This document shows positions 31,920 through 43,199 of a stretch of DNA of 64,000 bases, in pieces. The position numbers and the translations under genes are program-made. The stretch is from Lactuca virosa. Taxonomy: Eukaryota > Streptophyta > Magnoliopsida > Asterales > Asteraceae. Numbering within the stretch: position 1 is the first letter of the stretch; every line of letters starts with the position of its first letter. The notes under the pieces are model-generated. The model did no database searches. It was not told the origin of the DNA and saw only the letters and a list, made by a program, of their open reading frames with translations. Location of the stretch: contig CAKMRJ010003334.1 in the NCBI GenBank assembly GCA_928212115.1, positions 19,120,066 to 19,184,065 of the forward strand, read 5' to 3'.

Positions 31920-34838
31920 ATGGAATCTCAAAGTCAAAATCATTTTCACGAACTTGATACTGTCATGGGCACTACTACGCGTATTCCAAGATTAATGTCT
32001 GCAGATGGTTTTCCTGAGTGGAAGTACAGAATTGAAAAATACATTAAAATGAAGGATTTCAAAGTCTGGAGAAGCATTCTTAGAGGCCCTGTTAGAATCA
32101 CTATGACAGTCGGAGGCCAAGTGATTGACAAGGCTGTTGAAAACTACACTGATGAGGAGTTTGAGAAAGTTGAAGAGCAGGAAAGGGCTTTAGCCACTCT
32201 AACCATGGCATTATCTCCTGATATTGCTCAAGGGTTCCGAGAGTACACTTCAGCTAAAGATTTGTGGGAAGCCCTAATTGAGGTATATGAGGGCAATGAA
32301 GATATGAAGGAGAGTCGCCAGGACATGTTGAGACAAAAGTTCAATATGTTCAACTACATTCCAGAGAGACTCTTGAGGCTCAGCTGCAGCGGTTCACAAC
32401 TCTCACCACTGACATGAACATATCTGGGATTTTCTTGAACAAGTCAGAGATTAACAAGAAGCTTCTAAATGCTCTTCCTAGATCATGGGATATGAATGTT
32501 GCTGTGATTAAGAAGACCAAGGATCTAAACCGCCTTACTCTTGCTGAAATCATGGCGATCATCAAAGCTTGTGATATTGATGACAAACAGAGAGAAATTA
32601 ACCATGTGAACTCGTACTCTACTGCGAATCTTGGAATCTCATCCAACAATGCTCTCTCATCAATCATGACTTCCTCAGGCCAAGTGTTTGCTGCTCAACA
32701 ACCTCAGATTCAAACCTTTGCTGCTGCATCATCCATTCCACAAAGTCAGCCATTTATCACTCCACAAGTTGTTCCCTCTCCAAATGTGCCTGTTGTAGCC
32801 TCTTCCTCAAACACTAAAGACACTGATGAAAATCTGGCTCTAGCCACTGGGCTTGTTAACTGCTACAATGCCTTTGTAGCTGGAGAGCTTCCACCTCAGC
32901 TGTCATTTGCCGACCTGGATCAGATTCATCCTGAAGATGTGGAAGAGATGGACATTACATGGCAGATTGCTATGGCTGTTTTCAGGGCCAAGCAGTTTGC
33001 TAAGAAGACAGGGAAGAGCAACTGGGGCATGAATGCTGACAAGAAGGTGGGATTCAACAAGGGCATGCTGCGATGTTTCAACTGCCACGAGCCGGGTCAT
33101 TTTGCTCGTGAGTGTCCAAAACCAGATCGTAGGACGAACAACAACAGGACGATGGTTGCAGTGGGAAACAACCGTGCAGGTGGTGCAGTTAATGGTGAAA
33201 CTGCTATGGTCGCTCAGTCTTTTGACTGGGAGGACCAGATTCAGGCTTTGAATATCTCAGGGCCAGAAAATGCTCACCTAGCTCAGATTGATGATGCTTC
33301 CTTGAAGAATGATGCAGCTGATCCCGAAGCAGAAATGATGGAGCTGCAGTTTGCTCTAATGGTGTCTTCTACTTCCGAGCCCAGGAAAAGTGAGGTAAAT
33401 CTACCGTCTTGTTCTCAGGCTTGTAATGAATATGTTAAACTTCTTCATGATGAAATTCAATTATTACGTAGAGAAGTAGAGGACCTTAGATATGAGGGTT
33501 ATCAGCTTAGGAAAGGACAGAAACCCCTTAAGGCCCAGTTAGAGACAAAAATAAAGGACTTTAAGAGAATTCAAACAGAATACAGTGAAAAGTGTGAGCT
33601 TTATGATTATGTTACAAGACAAAATGATGCGCTAATTACCGAGCTTGATACATTAAAAGACAATTTGAAACTGCAAATTTTGATTTTAGAAAATTTGATG
33701 GATCAAGCGAGGTAGTTGCCAACATGATCGATCACTGCATGCAGTTCAAACGAAATCAGTCAAAGGGTTTAGGATATGATAGTGTACCTCCTCCTTATAA
33801 TCATACATATCAGTATCAACCCTTATCCAAGGATGAGATTGCCAATGAACCGTTTATGGTTTATGGCAAGCCATCTGGTTTCGTTTCAGGAGGATTTATT
33901 AATGTTGAAAGTACTGACATTTCTACTTCCCCTGCAGATCAACCATTAGATCAGGCAAAGCTTGCAGCTGGAGAATTTGTTTCTGTTTCTGTTTCTAATT
34001 CTGATATTTCTGTTTCAAATGAAAATGTTTGTGGTTCTGATGTTAAGACTGATAATGTTTCATGTGATGTTTCCACATCTGCTACTGTTGAACTTAATTT
34101 CTTTGATATGTTTGATGAATTGTTTGGTAATTCTGATGCTTGTGATTCTCATGAAAACCCATCAATTCCACAAGTCACACCATCTGAGGCACCCTCACTT
34201 ATCTCACAACCTATTTCTCATGCATGTTCTTCTGAGAAGAGTAAGAGTGTCTGTCAAGAAAATAAATCTGAGAAATGTAGTACAAGTTCAAATAATAAAC
34301 AGATTTGTTTTAATTGTGGTGTTGGTGGTCATATAGCTAGGAATTGTCAAAATAGGATCTTTGTGAACTATTTGTCACCAAGAGGAGAGAACGAATCTCG
34401 AGGAAGGTCTTTAATTAGAAAATCCTCAAGAACTCGTTCTCGAAATGATGATTGGAAAGATGATCGAAGCAGAAAAAGGGCTGTTTTTCAAAAGAATAAA
34501 AAGGTTTTTACTAACAAAGCTCAAAATAGTTTGCCAAAACCGAACAAGGCTCCGCCAAGATCGGTTTCGTCAAAAAGCAATTCTGGATCTTCAACCACTT
34601 CGGGTAGAACATCCAGAGGCTCTGTGCAAACTCATAAGAAACCTATTTCAAAACCACCTGAGAATGTTATAAGACCTAAATATCATTGGATGCCCAAATC
34701 AATTTCCAATCCATCATCTCCATCCTCTGAAGTGATTAGGAATGAGGATCCTAATTTGAAATCTTTAAAAGATAAATCAGAGAAAGCGAAAAGGAAACCC
34801 AGGACAGTGATGACCTGGGTTCCCAAATCTAAATGATC
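31920..34838 (+). pseudogene. Copia gag, with two distant zinc knuckles and frame changes
   Basis: Starts at ATG 31920 (MESQSQNHFHELDTV). A copia gag domain follows (WKYRIEKYIKMKDFKVW, LWEALIEVYEG). A one-base loss near 32363 moves the frame to 32414-33715, which carries the first knuckle CFNCHEPGHFAREC (about 33075) and a coiled-coil-like segment (LLHDEIQLLRREVEDLR). A second shift near 33680 leads to 33724-34836 with knuckle CFNCGVGGHIARNC (about 34308) and a Ser/Lys/Arg-rich basic tail ending TWVPKSK before TGA. Knuckles about 400 codons apart are unusual; gag would be nearly 1000 residues if continuous. Confidence 0.85.
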
Positions 34839-37800
34839 CCGCTCATTTTGCAGGGACAGTTGCGGAGGAATGTCGTCCGTCCTTGGTACGTCGACAGCGG
34901 CTGCTCCCGGCATATGACTGGAGACATCTCCCAATTGAGCGACATTCAATCTTTTAATGGGGGTTATGTTTCCTTCGCGGGCGGAGATGGTGGCAAGATC
35001 ACTCAAAGAGGAACTGTTACAAATGGAGTGCTAAGCTTTGAGAATGTCAACTTTGCTCCCGAGTTAAAGCACAGCTTGTTGAGTGTTTCCCAAATTTGCG
35101 ACAAAGGCTATTCTACCCATTTTACCGATAAAGAATGCATGATTCTCAAGCCAGGCATTGTCATCCCGGAAGAGTGGATTCTCGTCAAATCTAAGCGGGA
35201 TGGGAATGCTTACATTATTGACATGAACAGCAACATCCCTGAACAAGTCACTTGCCTATTTTCAAAAGTCTCCGAACAAAACGCAATGTGTGGCACCGAC
35301 GACTCGGTCATGCTAACGCGAAAAACCTGAATCGCCTTGCTAAGAATGAGATGGTCCGAGGCTTACCTGTCAGAGACTTTATTACATTTGAGAAGTGTGT
35401 GTCCTGTGCCCAAGGAAAGCATCATAGAAAACCACACCTGCCCAAGCAAGTCAACTCAATCAGTCAGGTGCTCCAACTATTGCATATGGACTTATTTGGT
35501 CCGGTCAACGTCCTGAGCATCAACAGAAGCTCGTACTGTCTAGTTGTGATCGATGATTTCTCTCGTTTTACGTGGGTCTTTTTCTTATCCAACAAAGCGG
35601 GGGTTGCTGATCTGATAAAGAAGTTCATTGTGATGATTGAGAAACAAACCAACAACCAGGTGAAGGCGCTTCGTACTGACAATGGAACTGAGTTCAAGAA
35701 TGCGGTTCTTGACCATTTTTGCGCAGAAAAGGGGATCGTGCGTCAATACAGCTCTGCTCACACGCCTCAACAAAATGGCGTTGCTGAAAGGAGAAATAGA
35801 ACTTTAAAAGACGCTGCAAGGACAATGCTTTGTGATTCAAAATTACCTGTTTTCTTTTGGGCCGAGGCGATTAACACTGCTTGCTACGTGCAGAATCGTG
35901 TTCTAATCAACAAAGCACAGATGAAGACACCGTACGAGATTCTCTATGGACACAAGCCTTCAGTCAGCCATTTCCGTGTATTTGGCTGCCCTTGCACCCT
36001 TCTTCACTTGGAATCCAACCCTAAATTCAATGCCAAAGCCGATGATTGTTACTTTATAGGATATGCTGCGCGCACCGCGTATAGGGTTTACAACAAGAAG
36101 ACTAAGCAGATTGTTGAATCCTATGACGTGCGCTGGTTGGAGGAGAATGAAACAGACGCTCGAGTGGGTCCTGACTGGTTATTTGATTACACATCGCTTT
36201 TCAAATCCTTAAATGTGTCTTCAGATGGCTCAAATGGATCCTCTTCTGGTTCGAAGATTGTTTCTGAAGACGAAGACGAAGAAGTTGTTTACAGACCTCC
36301 AACGGTTGAGGGGGAGTCCTCTGCTCCACCTGAGGGGGAGTCATCTGACCAACCTGATAGTCCAGAGTCTAAAGTTCAAGATGGAACTCCTGATGCTGAT
36401 GCTACACCTCTTACCCCTATTGAAAGAGAGTTCATGTCTAGAGATGCTTCCGCTGTCAATCCAACTTTTATGGAACTACTCTTTCCTGAAGAAATTGCTA
36501 ATGAGTTTGTAGCAGATCCATCCAATGTGGATCAATCAGCAAATGATGGAGGTTTCAACATTCACACTCTTCCTGTTTCACTCAATGATATCAGCCAAGA
36601 CATTCCTTCAAGAATTCAACGCGATCATCCGATCGATAACGTCATTGGCCAGCTGGGTGACGGAGTTAAAACCAGAAGTCAGAGTGGAGATGTCAATGCA
36701 TGTCTCTATTCTTGCTTTATATCTCAAATAGAGCCCAAGAACGTTGACATGGCTTTGAATGAGCCCAGCTGGGTAGATGCGATGCATGAAGAGCTAAATC
36801 AGTTTGAAAAGCTCGGGGTTTGGAAGTTGGTTGAGTTACCGAAGGGCAAAAGGTCTCTTGACACGCGTTGGGTCTATCGTAACAAGCAAGACGATTCTGG
36901 TGTAATAGTGCGCAATAAAGCAAGGTTGGTGGTTCGCGGGTTTCGACAAGTTGAGGGTCTTGACTATACTGAGGTTTATGCTCCCGTGGCTCGATTGGAG
37001 GCTATTCGTATCTTTCTCGCATATGCTTCCTACATGAACTTCACGGTCTACCAAATGGATGTCAAGACTGCCTTCTTGTATGGCAAGGTGAAGGAAGAAA
37101 TTTATGTTGATCAACCCCCTGGGTTCGTTAACTCCAAGTTTCCTAATCATGTCTACAAGTTGGACAAGGCATTGTATGGGTTACATCAAGCTCCTCGAGC
37201 ATGGTATGCGACTCTAACAAAGCATTTGCTCGAGCATGGATACTCTCGCGGCACTATTGATCAAACTTTATTCATCAAGCATGTTGGTAATGATCAGATA
37301 CTAGTCCAGATCTACGTTGACGACATTATCTTCGGGTCTACCTGTCCACAGCTTTGCAAAGAGTTTGAAGGCGTGATGAAAAAGCGGTTTGAGATGAGTT
37401 CACTGGGTGAAATGACCATGTTTCTGGGGCTTCAGGTCAAACAAAATTCAACCGGAATCCTGCTACATCAAGCTAAGTATGTGGAGGATATTCTTGAGAA
37501 GTTCGGGTTTCAAGACGCAAAACCTGCATCGACACCAATGGCTGAAAGACCCCTGCTGAATCCAGATATTGATGGCGAATCCGTAGATCAGACACACTAC
37601 AGATCGATGATCGGATCGTTGATGTATCTTACTGCAAGTCGTCCCGACATCATGTTTGCAGTTTGTCAATGTGCTCGCTATCAGGCTAATCCTAAACTCT
37701 CTCATCTTATTGCTGTCAAAAGAATTTTTCGGTATATCAAAGGCAGCCCAAAATTGGGTCTTTGGTATCCGAAAAATTCTGAATTTGATTTATATGCTTT

Positions 37801-38260
37801 TGCTGACAGTAATTATGGAGGCTGTGAGCTTGACAGGAAATCAACATCAGGAGGGTGCCAATTCCTTGGCGATAGGCTGGTGTCGTGGCAGTGCAAGAAA
37901 CAGCATACCGTCTCTACCTCAACAGCAGAAGCGGAATACGTTGCTGCATCTGCCTGCTGTTCTCAAGTTATCTGGATCCAACATCAGCTGTTGGACTACG
38001 GTTTGAATTATCTAGAAACCCCAATTCACTGTGATAATGAGGCCGCAATTCAAATAACTAAAAATCCTGTCCAACACTCCAAAACCAAGCACATTGATAT
38101 CAAAATTCACTTTATCAGAGATTGTTATGAGCGCTCGCTCATTAGGCTAGAACAGGTTCCCACTGCCAATAATGTGGCGGATCTGTTCACCAAGCCTTTT
38201 AACAAAGCTCGATTCGATGTGCTTGTGGGATTTTTAAAAATGATTCGTTTTGAGGATTAA
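34839..38260 (+). pseudogene. Copia pol: protease, integrase, RT, RNase H
   Basis: After the gag TGA, the TTTTGCAGGG sequence leads into protease with WYVDSGCSRHMTGD (about 34885). One frame change near 35286 precedes an uninterrupted 1000-codon frame. It holds the GAG-pre-integrase motif WHRRLGHANAKN, integrase D-D-E (HMDLFGPV, RTDNGTEF, GVAERRNRTL), RT with DTRWVYRNKQD, QMDVKTAFLYG and catalytic YVDDIIFGS (about 37315), and RNase H with FADSNYGG, STAEAEYVA and HCDNEAA, to the stop at 38260. Gag and pol lie in different frames as written, so expression would need frameshifting or splicing, or repair of indels. Confidence 0.9.
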
Positions 38261-38330
38261 ATTTTTTTATTCATTAGGTTAGTTTAAATTTGCGCATTTT
38301 AGTGTTTTCATTCTCACCCATGCACAAATT

Positions 38331-38342
38331 TAGGGGGAGAAA
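38331..38342 (+). other. Second polypurine-like tract directly after pol
   Basis: TAGGGGGAGAAA, 70 bases after the pol stop, resembles the terminal tract at 43188-43199 and lies where a copia element without the extra ORF would have its terminal tract. An A-rich region with repeated AAAATCCAAAAACA follows to about 38470. Confidence 0.6.
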
Positions 38343-38896
38343 TAAACAAAAACCAAAAAAAAATTGAAAAATTAAAAAATCCAAAAACATCTTGTTTCTG
38401 TTTTATTTTTTTCAGAAAACATTCAAAAATCCAAAAACATTAAAAATTCAGAAAAATCAAAAATATTGTCGCTTTCAGTTTTGCTTGTTGATATAGTACT
38501 GGGAAGTGATATTATCAAGTGATAACAGGCAATCTGAGTCTGCGTAACGTACCCAAAGTTGAAGGGTCTATGCTCTGGGTTTGATGCGTTGGTAGGCACG
38601 AAAGATTCTAAATGGACATGACTAGGCAGAGTTGAACTTAAGGAATTCATAGACTTGACAAATCTTGACCTAGTTAGATCCGTTTAGCCTGACAATACGA
38701 CGCTTGGATAGGTTGAGCAGGGAGATATATATGGGAATCTACTGGTCACATTAAAGAACCTGTACTTGGAACCGTGGATTAACTTTTCCTCGATGTGCGG
38801 ATTCTGTCCTTAATTCCGGTATTGATGGGGTGACTGGTGAATTCCGATGAATTAGGTCTGTAGAAAATTGTTTTCTTTCTCTATCTGTCTGTTAGT

Positions 38897-39151
38897 CATA
38901 TGTTACCTCCTCTGCGTGACTCAAAATCCGACCTGGACTGTAACATATGCAATTCTATTTCTCTGCATCTTCTATCTATGCAATTCTTTCTATCTGTTAG
39001 CCATATACTGTCTCCTTTGCGTGACTCACAATCCGACCTGGTACACAGTATATGCACCATTCTACTTCTCAATCCCTCTAAAACTTCAGTTAGTCATATG
39101 TTCCACCCTCTGCGTGATTGGAAGAGATCCGACCTGGGTGTATAGCATATG
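38897..39151 (+). ncRNA. Three repeated hairpins with conserved loop, between pol and the extra ORF
   Basis: Hairpin 1 (38897-38949): arms CATATGTTAC/GTAACATATG. Hairpin 2 (39002-39054): arms CATATACTGT/ACAGTATATG. Both are 53 nt with a 10-bp stem and a 33-nt loop. Hairpin 3 (39095-39151): CATATG/CATATG plus inner ACCC/GGGT. The stems differ by paired changes, while the loop keeps CTGCGTGACTC and ATCCGACCTGG. That is the signature of a selected RNA fold; its role is unknown. Confidence 0.7.
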
Positions 39152-39813
39152 CATTCTAAATCTATCTTCTCTCTTAATAATTGTCTGCTCACCCGATGTA
39201 AGGAGTATTCTGGAAGTCCTTGATTACTGGAGCATATCAGGAAGCGGGAAACATGTTCTAGTACAATTAAAATTGAACACTTACAGATTGTCTATAGATC
39301 TCGCTGCTCAATTTAGGTGGACAACAATATCCCTGGTCGTCGTCAGCTGAATGGTCCTTAAGATATAGTATCTAGGAACTTAGGATCACTTTGTCTTATA
39401 ATTAATAGTATGTCCTAATTTTGTCACAATTTTTCGTGTTTAAGTGGACCACAATACCGGCGATCAACCAGACAAAGACGTGAAGATAGACGGTACCGAC
39501 AAGTGGAGTAAGGCTGTCTAACAACTTTGATCCCAGTGTCACAAGATAATTTTCAGTGAATTTTGAGATAAATTTTGTCTGTGTTTATTCTAATTTTATT
39601 TTTATTTTATTTTAATTTTATTTTTATAATTGTCAAAAATTTAATTTTTAAATCTTTTAATTCTTAAATTTTAGAAATTAGTTTATTTTATTTTTAGTTT
39701 AATTTTAATTTTACTTTTATTTTAATATCCTCAAAAAGTTTTATTTTTGAAAATTTAATCGGGATTTGGACTGTGCATAATACTGTGTGGGAGACAGATA
39801 AACTCTAAGGAGG
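39152..39813 (+). other. Spacer upstream of the extra-ORF promoter, no gene seen
   Basis: The end of a repeat-region ORF and then TTTTATTTTA-rich sequence (39580-39750). No conserved coding pattern. Confidence 0.45.
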
Positions 39814-39822
39814 TATAAAAGG
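39814..39822 (+). promoter_or_regulatory. Candidate internal TATA box for the extra ORF
   Basis: TATAAAAGG after an AT-rich stretch, followed 15-90 bases later by a GTTTACTGCTGTAAAC palindrome and a CT-rich leader (TTTCTCTCTCTACTCTCTCT), the usual look of a plant core promoter and 5' UTR. Not part of either LTR. Confidence 0.55.
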
Positions 39823-39936
39823 TTGGGTTTACTGCTGTAAACCCTTTTCACCTTCCTTTTCTCCTTGCGGCCGCAAACTCTTTCTCTCTCTACTCTCTCT
39901 CATCCTCGAAATTTTCTGTGAGATTTTGCAAAATCA

Positions 39937-40380
39937 GTAAGTTCACTTCGAAGGTATGCTAAAACCGACTGGGGAAAAGCTATTTGTTCATCGATTCGAC
40001 TGAAACTGGAGGATTAATCGTCGTTTATGTGTTCGTCGGCGTTTACGGTTTGGGGAGGGTTTACGGTTTGGGGAGATTCAAGAACCGTAAACTCCTTCTG
40101 GGCTTACGACCGTAAACTCCTTTTGGGCTTACGACCGTAAACTCCTCTGAGTTTACGACCGTAAACTCAGTTTACGGTCAGGTGACCATTGCAATGGGTT
40201 TACGGCCGTAAACCCACTTTGGACCGTAAACTCAATGTTTGACCAATATTGACCGTAAACTCCAATTTTTTTGATCAAAATAATTTTTTTTAAGGCCAAA
40301 ATAAAATTGTTTAATTAAGAAAACTTAAAGCTTTAATTGTTTAAATACTTTGTTTTCTTACTTGGCCTGGTTTAGTGCAG
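39937..40380 (+). other. Candidate 5'-UTR intron of the extra ORF
   Basis: Donor CA|GTAAGTT at 39937 (or AAG|GTATGC at 39953) and acceptor TTTAGTGCAG ending at 40380, four bases before the ATG. The last part is T-rich. The intron holds about eight GTTTACGG/CCGTAAAC half-palindromes (about 40040-40260). The same acceptor could also receive a longer splice from the LTR leader. Confidence 0.55.
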
Positions 40381-40384
40381 ATCA

Positions 40385-43168
40385 ATGGCGAGTCTTAAGT
40401 TTGCTGACATGCATAACCTGGCAATTGTGTTGGATGAACCTCCTGTTGCTCATGGAGATTTCAGATCAATGATCTACAGACTAAGAGAATGCTGCCTGGC
40501 TTGTGCCATCACTGTGAATCCAATCATTTATCAGAACATTGTCAGGGAGTTCTGGCAGACGGCCAAGATGTCAAAAGACAATGGTGCGTTCGCTGTTAAA
40601 GCTGTGGTTAAAGGATGCAAGATCATAATCACTGAGCAGTATATCAGAGAAACATTGCTGATCAATGATCAACCCGATTTTCCTACTGAAATTGGGATTG
40701 ATGATGTTCAAAAGGTTCTCAAAAGGATGGGATATGAGGGCATCTACCCTCCCACGGTGAAGAAGCTTTTGCCTCCCTACTGGAGATTTTTGGCGCATGT
40801 GTTCGTGAGCTGTATCTCGGGAAGGAGATCAGGAGCTGATGAAATCTCTCTCAGGAACACAGGGGCAATCGTTTCACTGGCTGCTGGCATCAAATTCAAC
40901 TTCTCGAAGTTCATTTTGGATGAGTTCTTGGTAAATATCAACGCTATAAGCCGGGAGACCAGAGATGCATTCTTGCTATATCCGAGATTTATTCAGATGT
41001 TCATCGACAACCAATTCCCAGAGATGATCAAAGATGGTGACAAGCTGGATATAAAGTCATTAGGCCCACACACGATTGGTCTCATCAAGCAGAATCGAAA
41101 GGGCAAAGTCGTCTTCCAAGGCTTACATCCTCTCGTGAAATTCGGAAAATTTGCTGAAATAGATGAATCTTCCGAATCTCATGGAACGTCTGACAAGATG
41201 TCTTCTGAGCCCACTTCCTCCGAGAGAGTTGTTTCTGAAGATGTCATCACAGTTTCAGATCATGATGAAGAAGAAACTCCAGCTGCTAATGCTCAAGTAG
41301 CTGAGGAACACGAATTGACATCTGTTCAGGTACAAGGAGATTACAATGAGGGGTCTGGAACGGAGACTGATTTGTACGAAGGCCTCGACCTCACAGGATT
41401 CGATAACGATGAAATTCCTCTCAACTTCGGTAGCAATGAAGATTTCATGACCGGCGTAAACCTCAACACACTGCTTGAAAATATCAATGAAGTTGCTCAT
41501 CCAGCAACGGAGATAAGGGAAAAAGAAGACGTTCTCGAAGCCACGCCTCCTCCTACCAATCCAACGGCGGAAATAGCAATTCCTATGGTGACAGTGTCAG
41601 GGATTCCTCCCCTTGATGTTGTTTTACCTACATCTGAGCCATTGGAAAGTGATCACCCAACTACACAGGCCTCTCAACCTCCAACAAAAAGACGAAGACT
41701 TGACCCTAGACAGGGAATTCTTGACTCTGATACACTTCAAAGTTTTACAGCTCCACCAACAACAACTCCTATTATCGTTTCATCTGAACCTGTCAGTGAA
41801 GGTCCTAGTACCTTCTATGAAGCTGGTGGTTCTTCCTTCCCCACGGATTTCTCTCCTCCCAGGCCAGAGCATGATGCTGCCTCGGTTAAGTTAGCCAGGC
41901 TTTTGGCCAGAGAACAACTCACAACGCCTCCCTCACATGGCAAAGGAATTTCTATTGGGGGTGGCAGCTCAGGAGAAGAGAATCCTTCACTTCTTGGACT
42001 CCAGAAAGAGATCGATGCTCTGAATCAGAAAAATGTTGATTTAGATCAGAGAAATATTGAGCTGGATATCAAGGTCGCAGACCTTCAGACTGAGAATACA
42101 AAGCTCAATATTCAAGTGGCCGAACTTATCGAAGACAAAGCTCTGAAGTCGAAGCAAATTACTGACCTTCAGACGCATTTCGGCCTGTTGACCGCCAGCT
42201 ACTACGATCTTAAGAAGAAGCTGGAAGAAAACTTTGGCGACAAATTCAAGTCATCTGTTGACGAGCCAAAGATCTATCTTCCTGATCAAGATACTCCCAT
42301 AGTTCCACAACCTACAAGGACGACCACCATTGTTAACCGTTTTGAAAAAGAACCGGCTCAGGCTCCAAGTGTAATGGCATTAAAACGCGCTAAATTGGCC
42401 AAGTCAGCTGAAAAGGGTCAACTTCTATTCAAAAGGAGCGCAGATCATAATGCCCCCTGGGATCAACCACAGATCACCGTTACGGATCTGGGCGAACATC
42501 GTTTCAGAGACGTTTATGGTGATAGGTCAGGAATCATCTCGTGGGGATTTCATGACACTATGAATATGTTTATGGTGAGAAGAAAGAGCGGCAATACTGA
42601 ATTATACAAAGATGCTCACGATTTTCATTCCTTTACTAGGATTGATCTTACGGAGCTGTCTAAAGCTCCTTTCTCAAATCCATCAAACAATCCCAGGGCG
42701 ACTCAGTTCAAATCTTTTTTGGAAGATCAAGTAGCTAAGGGTTTCCCTTCAATGAAGACTGCAGAGTCTATTATCAAGATTTACCCTAACGTTATTGATC
42801 CCAAAACAAGTCAGCCTCTTCGGTCAGTGATGTGGCCCGCTACTGCTCAAGTAAAGCAGATCCCCGTTCTTCAAAATTATCCAGATGGATCTCTTGCATC
42901 CATGCAATACTGGGTGTTTGACGAATTTGTTGCTGTTGCTGTCATCAAGCTTAAAGACAATTGTATCCGCTTGTATGACAAGAGGGATTTGCTTCAATTT
43001 GGCAAGTGGGACATACATCAGCTCTCCATTCATCAGATCAAGGTGGCTGAAGACATTTTTGAGCCCATTGCAAAGGAATACACTTCGATGGTTGCTGAGA
43101 TTATCGAGAAGGAGATGTGGAACGGAGCTATGGGAAAATCTGATGTGTTGGTGGTCGACAAAAGCTGA
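40385..43168 (+). CDS. 927-residue extra ORF of the copia element, function unknown
   Basis: A single open frame from MASLKFADMHNLAIVLDEPP to VLVVDKS, ending 31 bases before the 3' LTR. Residues 1-260 look globular (EFWQTAK, PPYWRFLAHVFVSCISG). Residues 265-530 are acidic and Ser/Pro/Thr-rich with a basic KRRRLD patch near 436 that could be a nuclear signal. Residues about 536-605 form a regular coiled coil (LQKEIDALNQKNVDLDQ). Residues 660-927 are globular again (WGFHDTMNMFMVRRKSG, YWVFDEFVAVAVIK). There is no signal peptide or TM segment, so it is not envelope-like. Accessory ORFs downstream of pol are known in SIRE-type elements. Unlike gag-pol here, it has no frame break. Confidence 0.85.
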   Translation: MASLKFADMHNLAIVLDEPPVAHGDFRSMIYRLRECCLACAITVNPIIYQNIVREFWQTAKMSKDNGAFAVKAVVKGCKIIITEQYIRETLLINDQPDFPTEIGIDDVQKVLKRMGYEGIYPPTVKKLLPPYWRFLAHVFVSCISGRRSGADEISLRNTGAIVSLAAGIKFNFSKFILDEFLVNINAISRETRDAFLLYPRFIQMFIDNQFPEMIKDGDKLDIKSLGPHTIGLIKQNRKGKVVFQGLHPLVKFGKFAEIDESSESHGTSDKMSSEPTSSERVVSEDVITVSDHDEEETPAANAQVAEEHELTSVQVQGDYNEGSGTETDLYEGLDLTGFDNDEIPLNFGSNEDFMTGVNLNTLLENINEVAHPATEIREKEDVLEATPPPTNPTAEIAIPMVTVSGIPPLDVVLPTSEPLESDHPTTQASQPPTKRRRLDPRQGILDSDTLQSFTAPPTTTPIIVSSEPVSEGPSTFYEAGGSSFPTDFSPPRPEHDAASVKLARLLAREQLTTPPSHGKGISIGGGSSGEENPSLLGLQKEIDALNQKNVDLDQRNIELDIKVADLQTENTKLNIQVAELIEDKALKSKQITDLQTHFGLLTASYYDLKKKLEENFGDKFKSSVDEPKIYLPDQDTPIVPQPTRTTTIVNRFEKEPAQAPSVMALKRAKLAKSAEKGQLLFKRSADHNAPWDQPQITVTDLGEHRFRDVYGDRSGIISWGFHDTMNMFMVRRKSGNTELYKDAHDFHSFTRIDLTELSKAPFSNPSNNPRATQFKSFLEDQVAKGFPSMKTAESIIKIYPNVIDPKTSQPLRSVMWPATAQVKQIPVLQNYPDGSLASMQYWVFDEFVAVAVIKLKDNCIRLYDKRDLLQFGKWDIHQLSIHQIKVAEDIFEPIAKEYTSMVAEIIEKEMWNGAMGKSDVLVVDKS

Positions 43169-43187
43169 GTCCAAGCTAGCACCAAAC

Positions 43188-43199
43188 CAAGGGGGAGAT
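43188..43199 (+). other. Terminal polypurine tract of the copia element
   Basis: CAAGGGGGAGAT immediately precedes the 3' LTR start TGAAAGG at 43200. Confidence 0.85.

Noticed and set aside
34839..34858. Splice acceptor at the gag-pol junction (TTTTGCAGGG)
   Set aside because: Looks like an acceptor, but no matching donor that would join the frames was evident, and nearby indels confuse the frame; mentioned only in the pol entry.
38868..39350. 160-codon ORF over the hairpin repeats
   Set aside because: Repeats differ by indels and paired stem changes rather than codon-preserving changes; RNA structure explains the region better.
40385..43168. Envelope-like protein
   Set aside because: Position fits the SIRE env-like slot, but I see no signal peptide, membrane segment or cleavage-site pattern.
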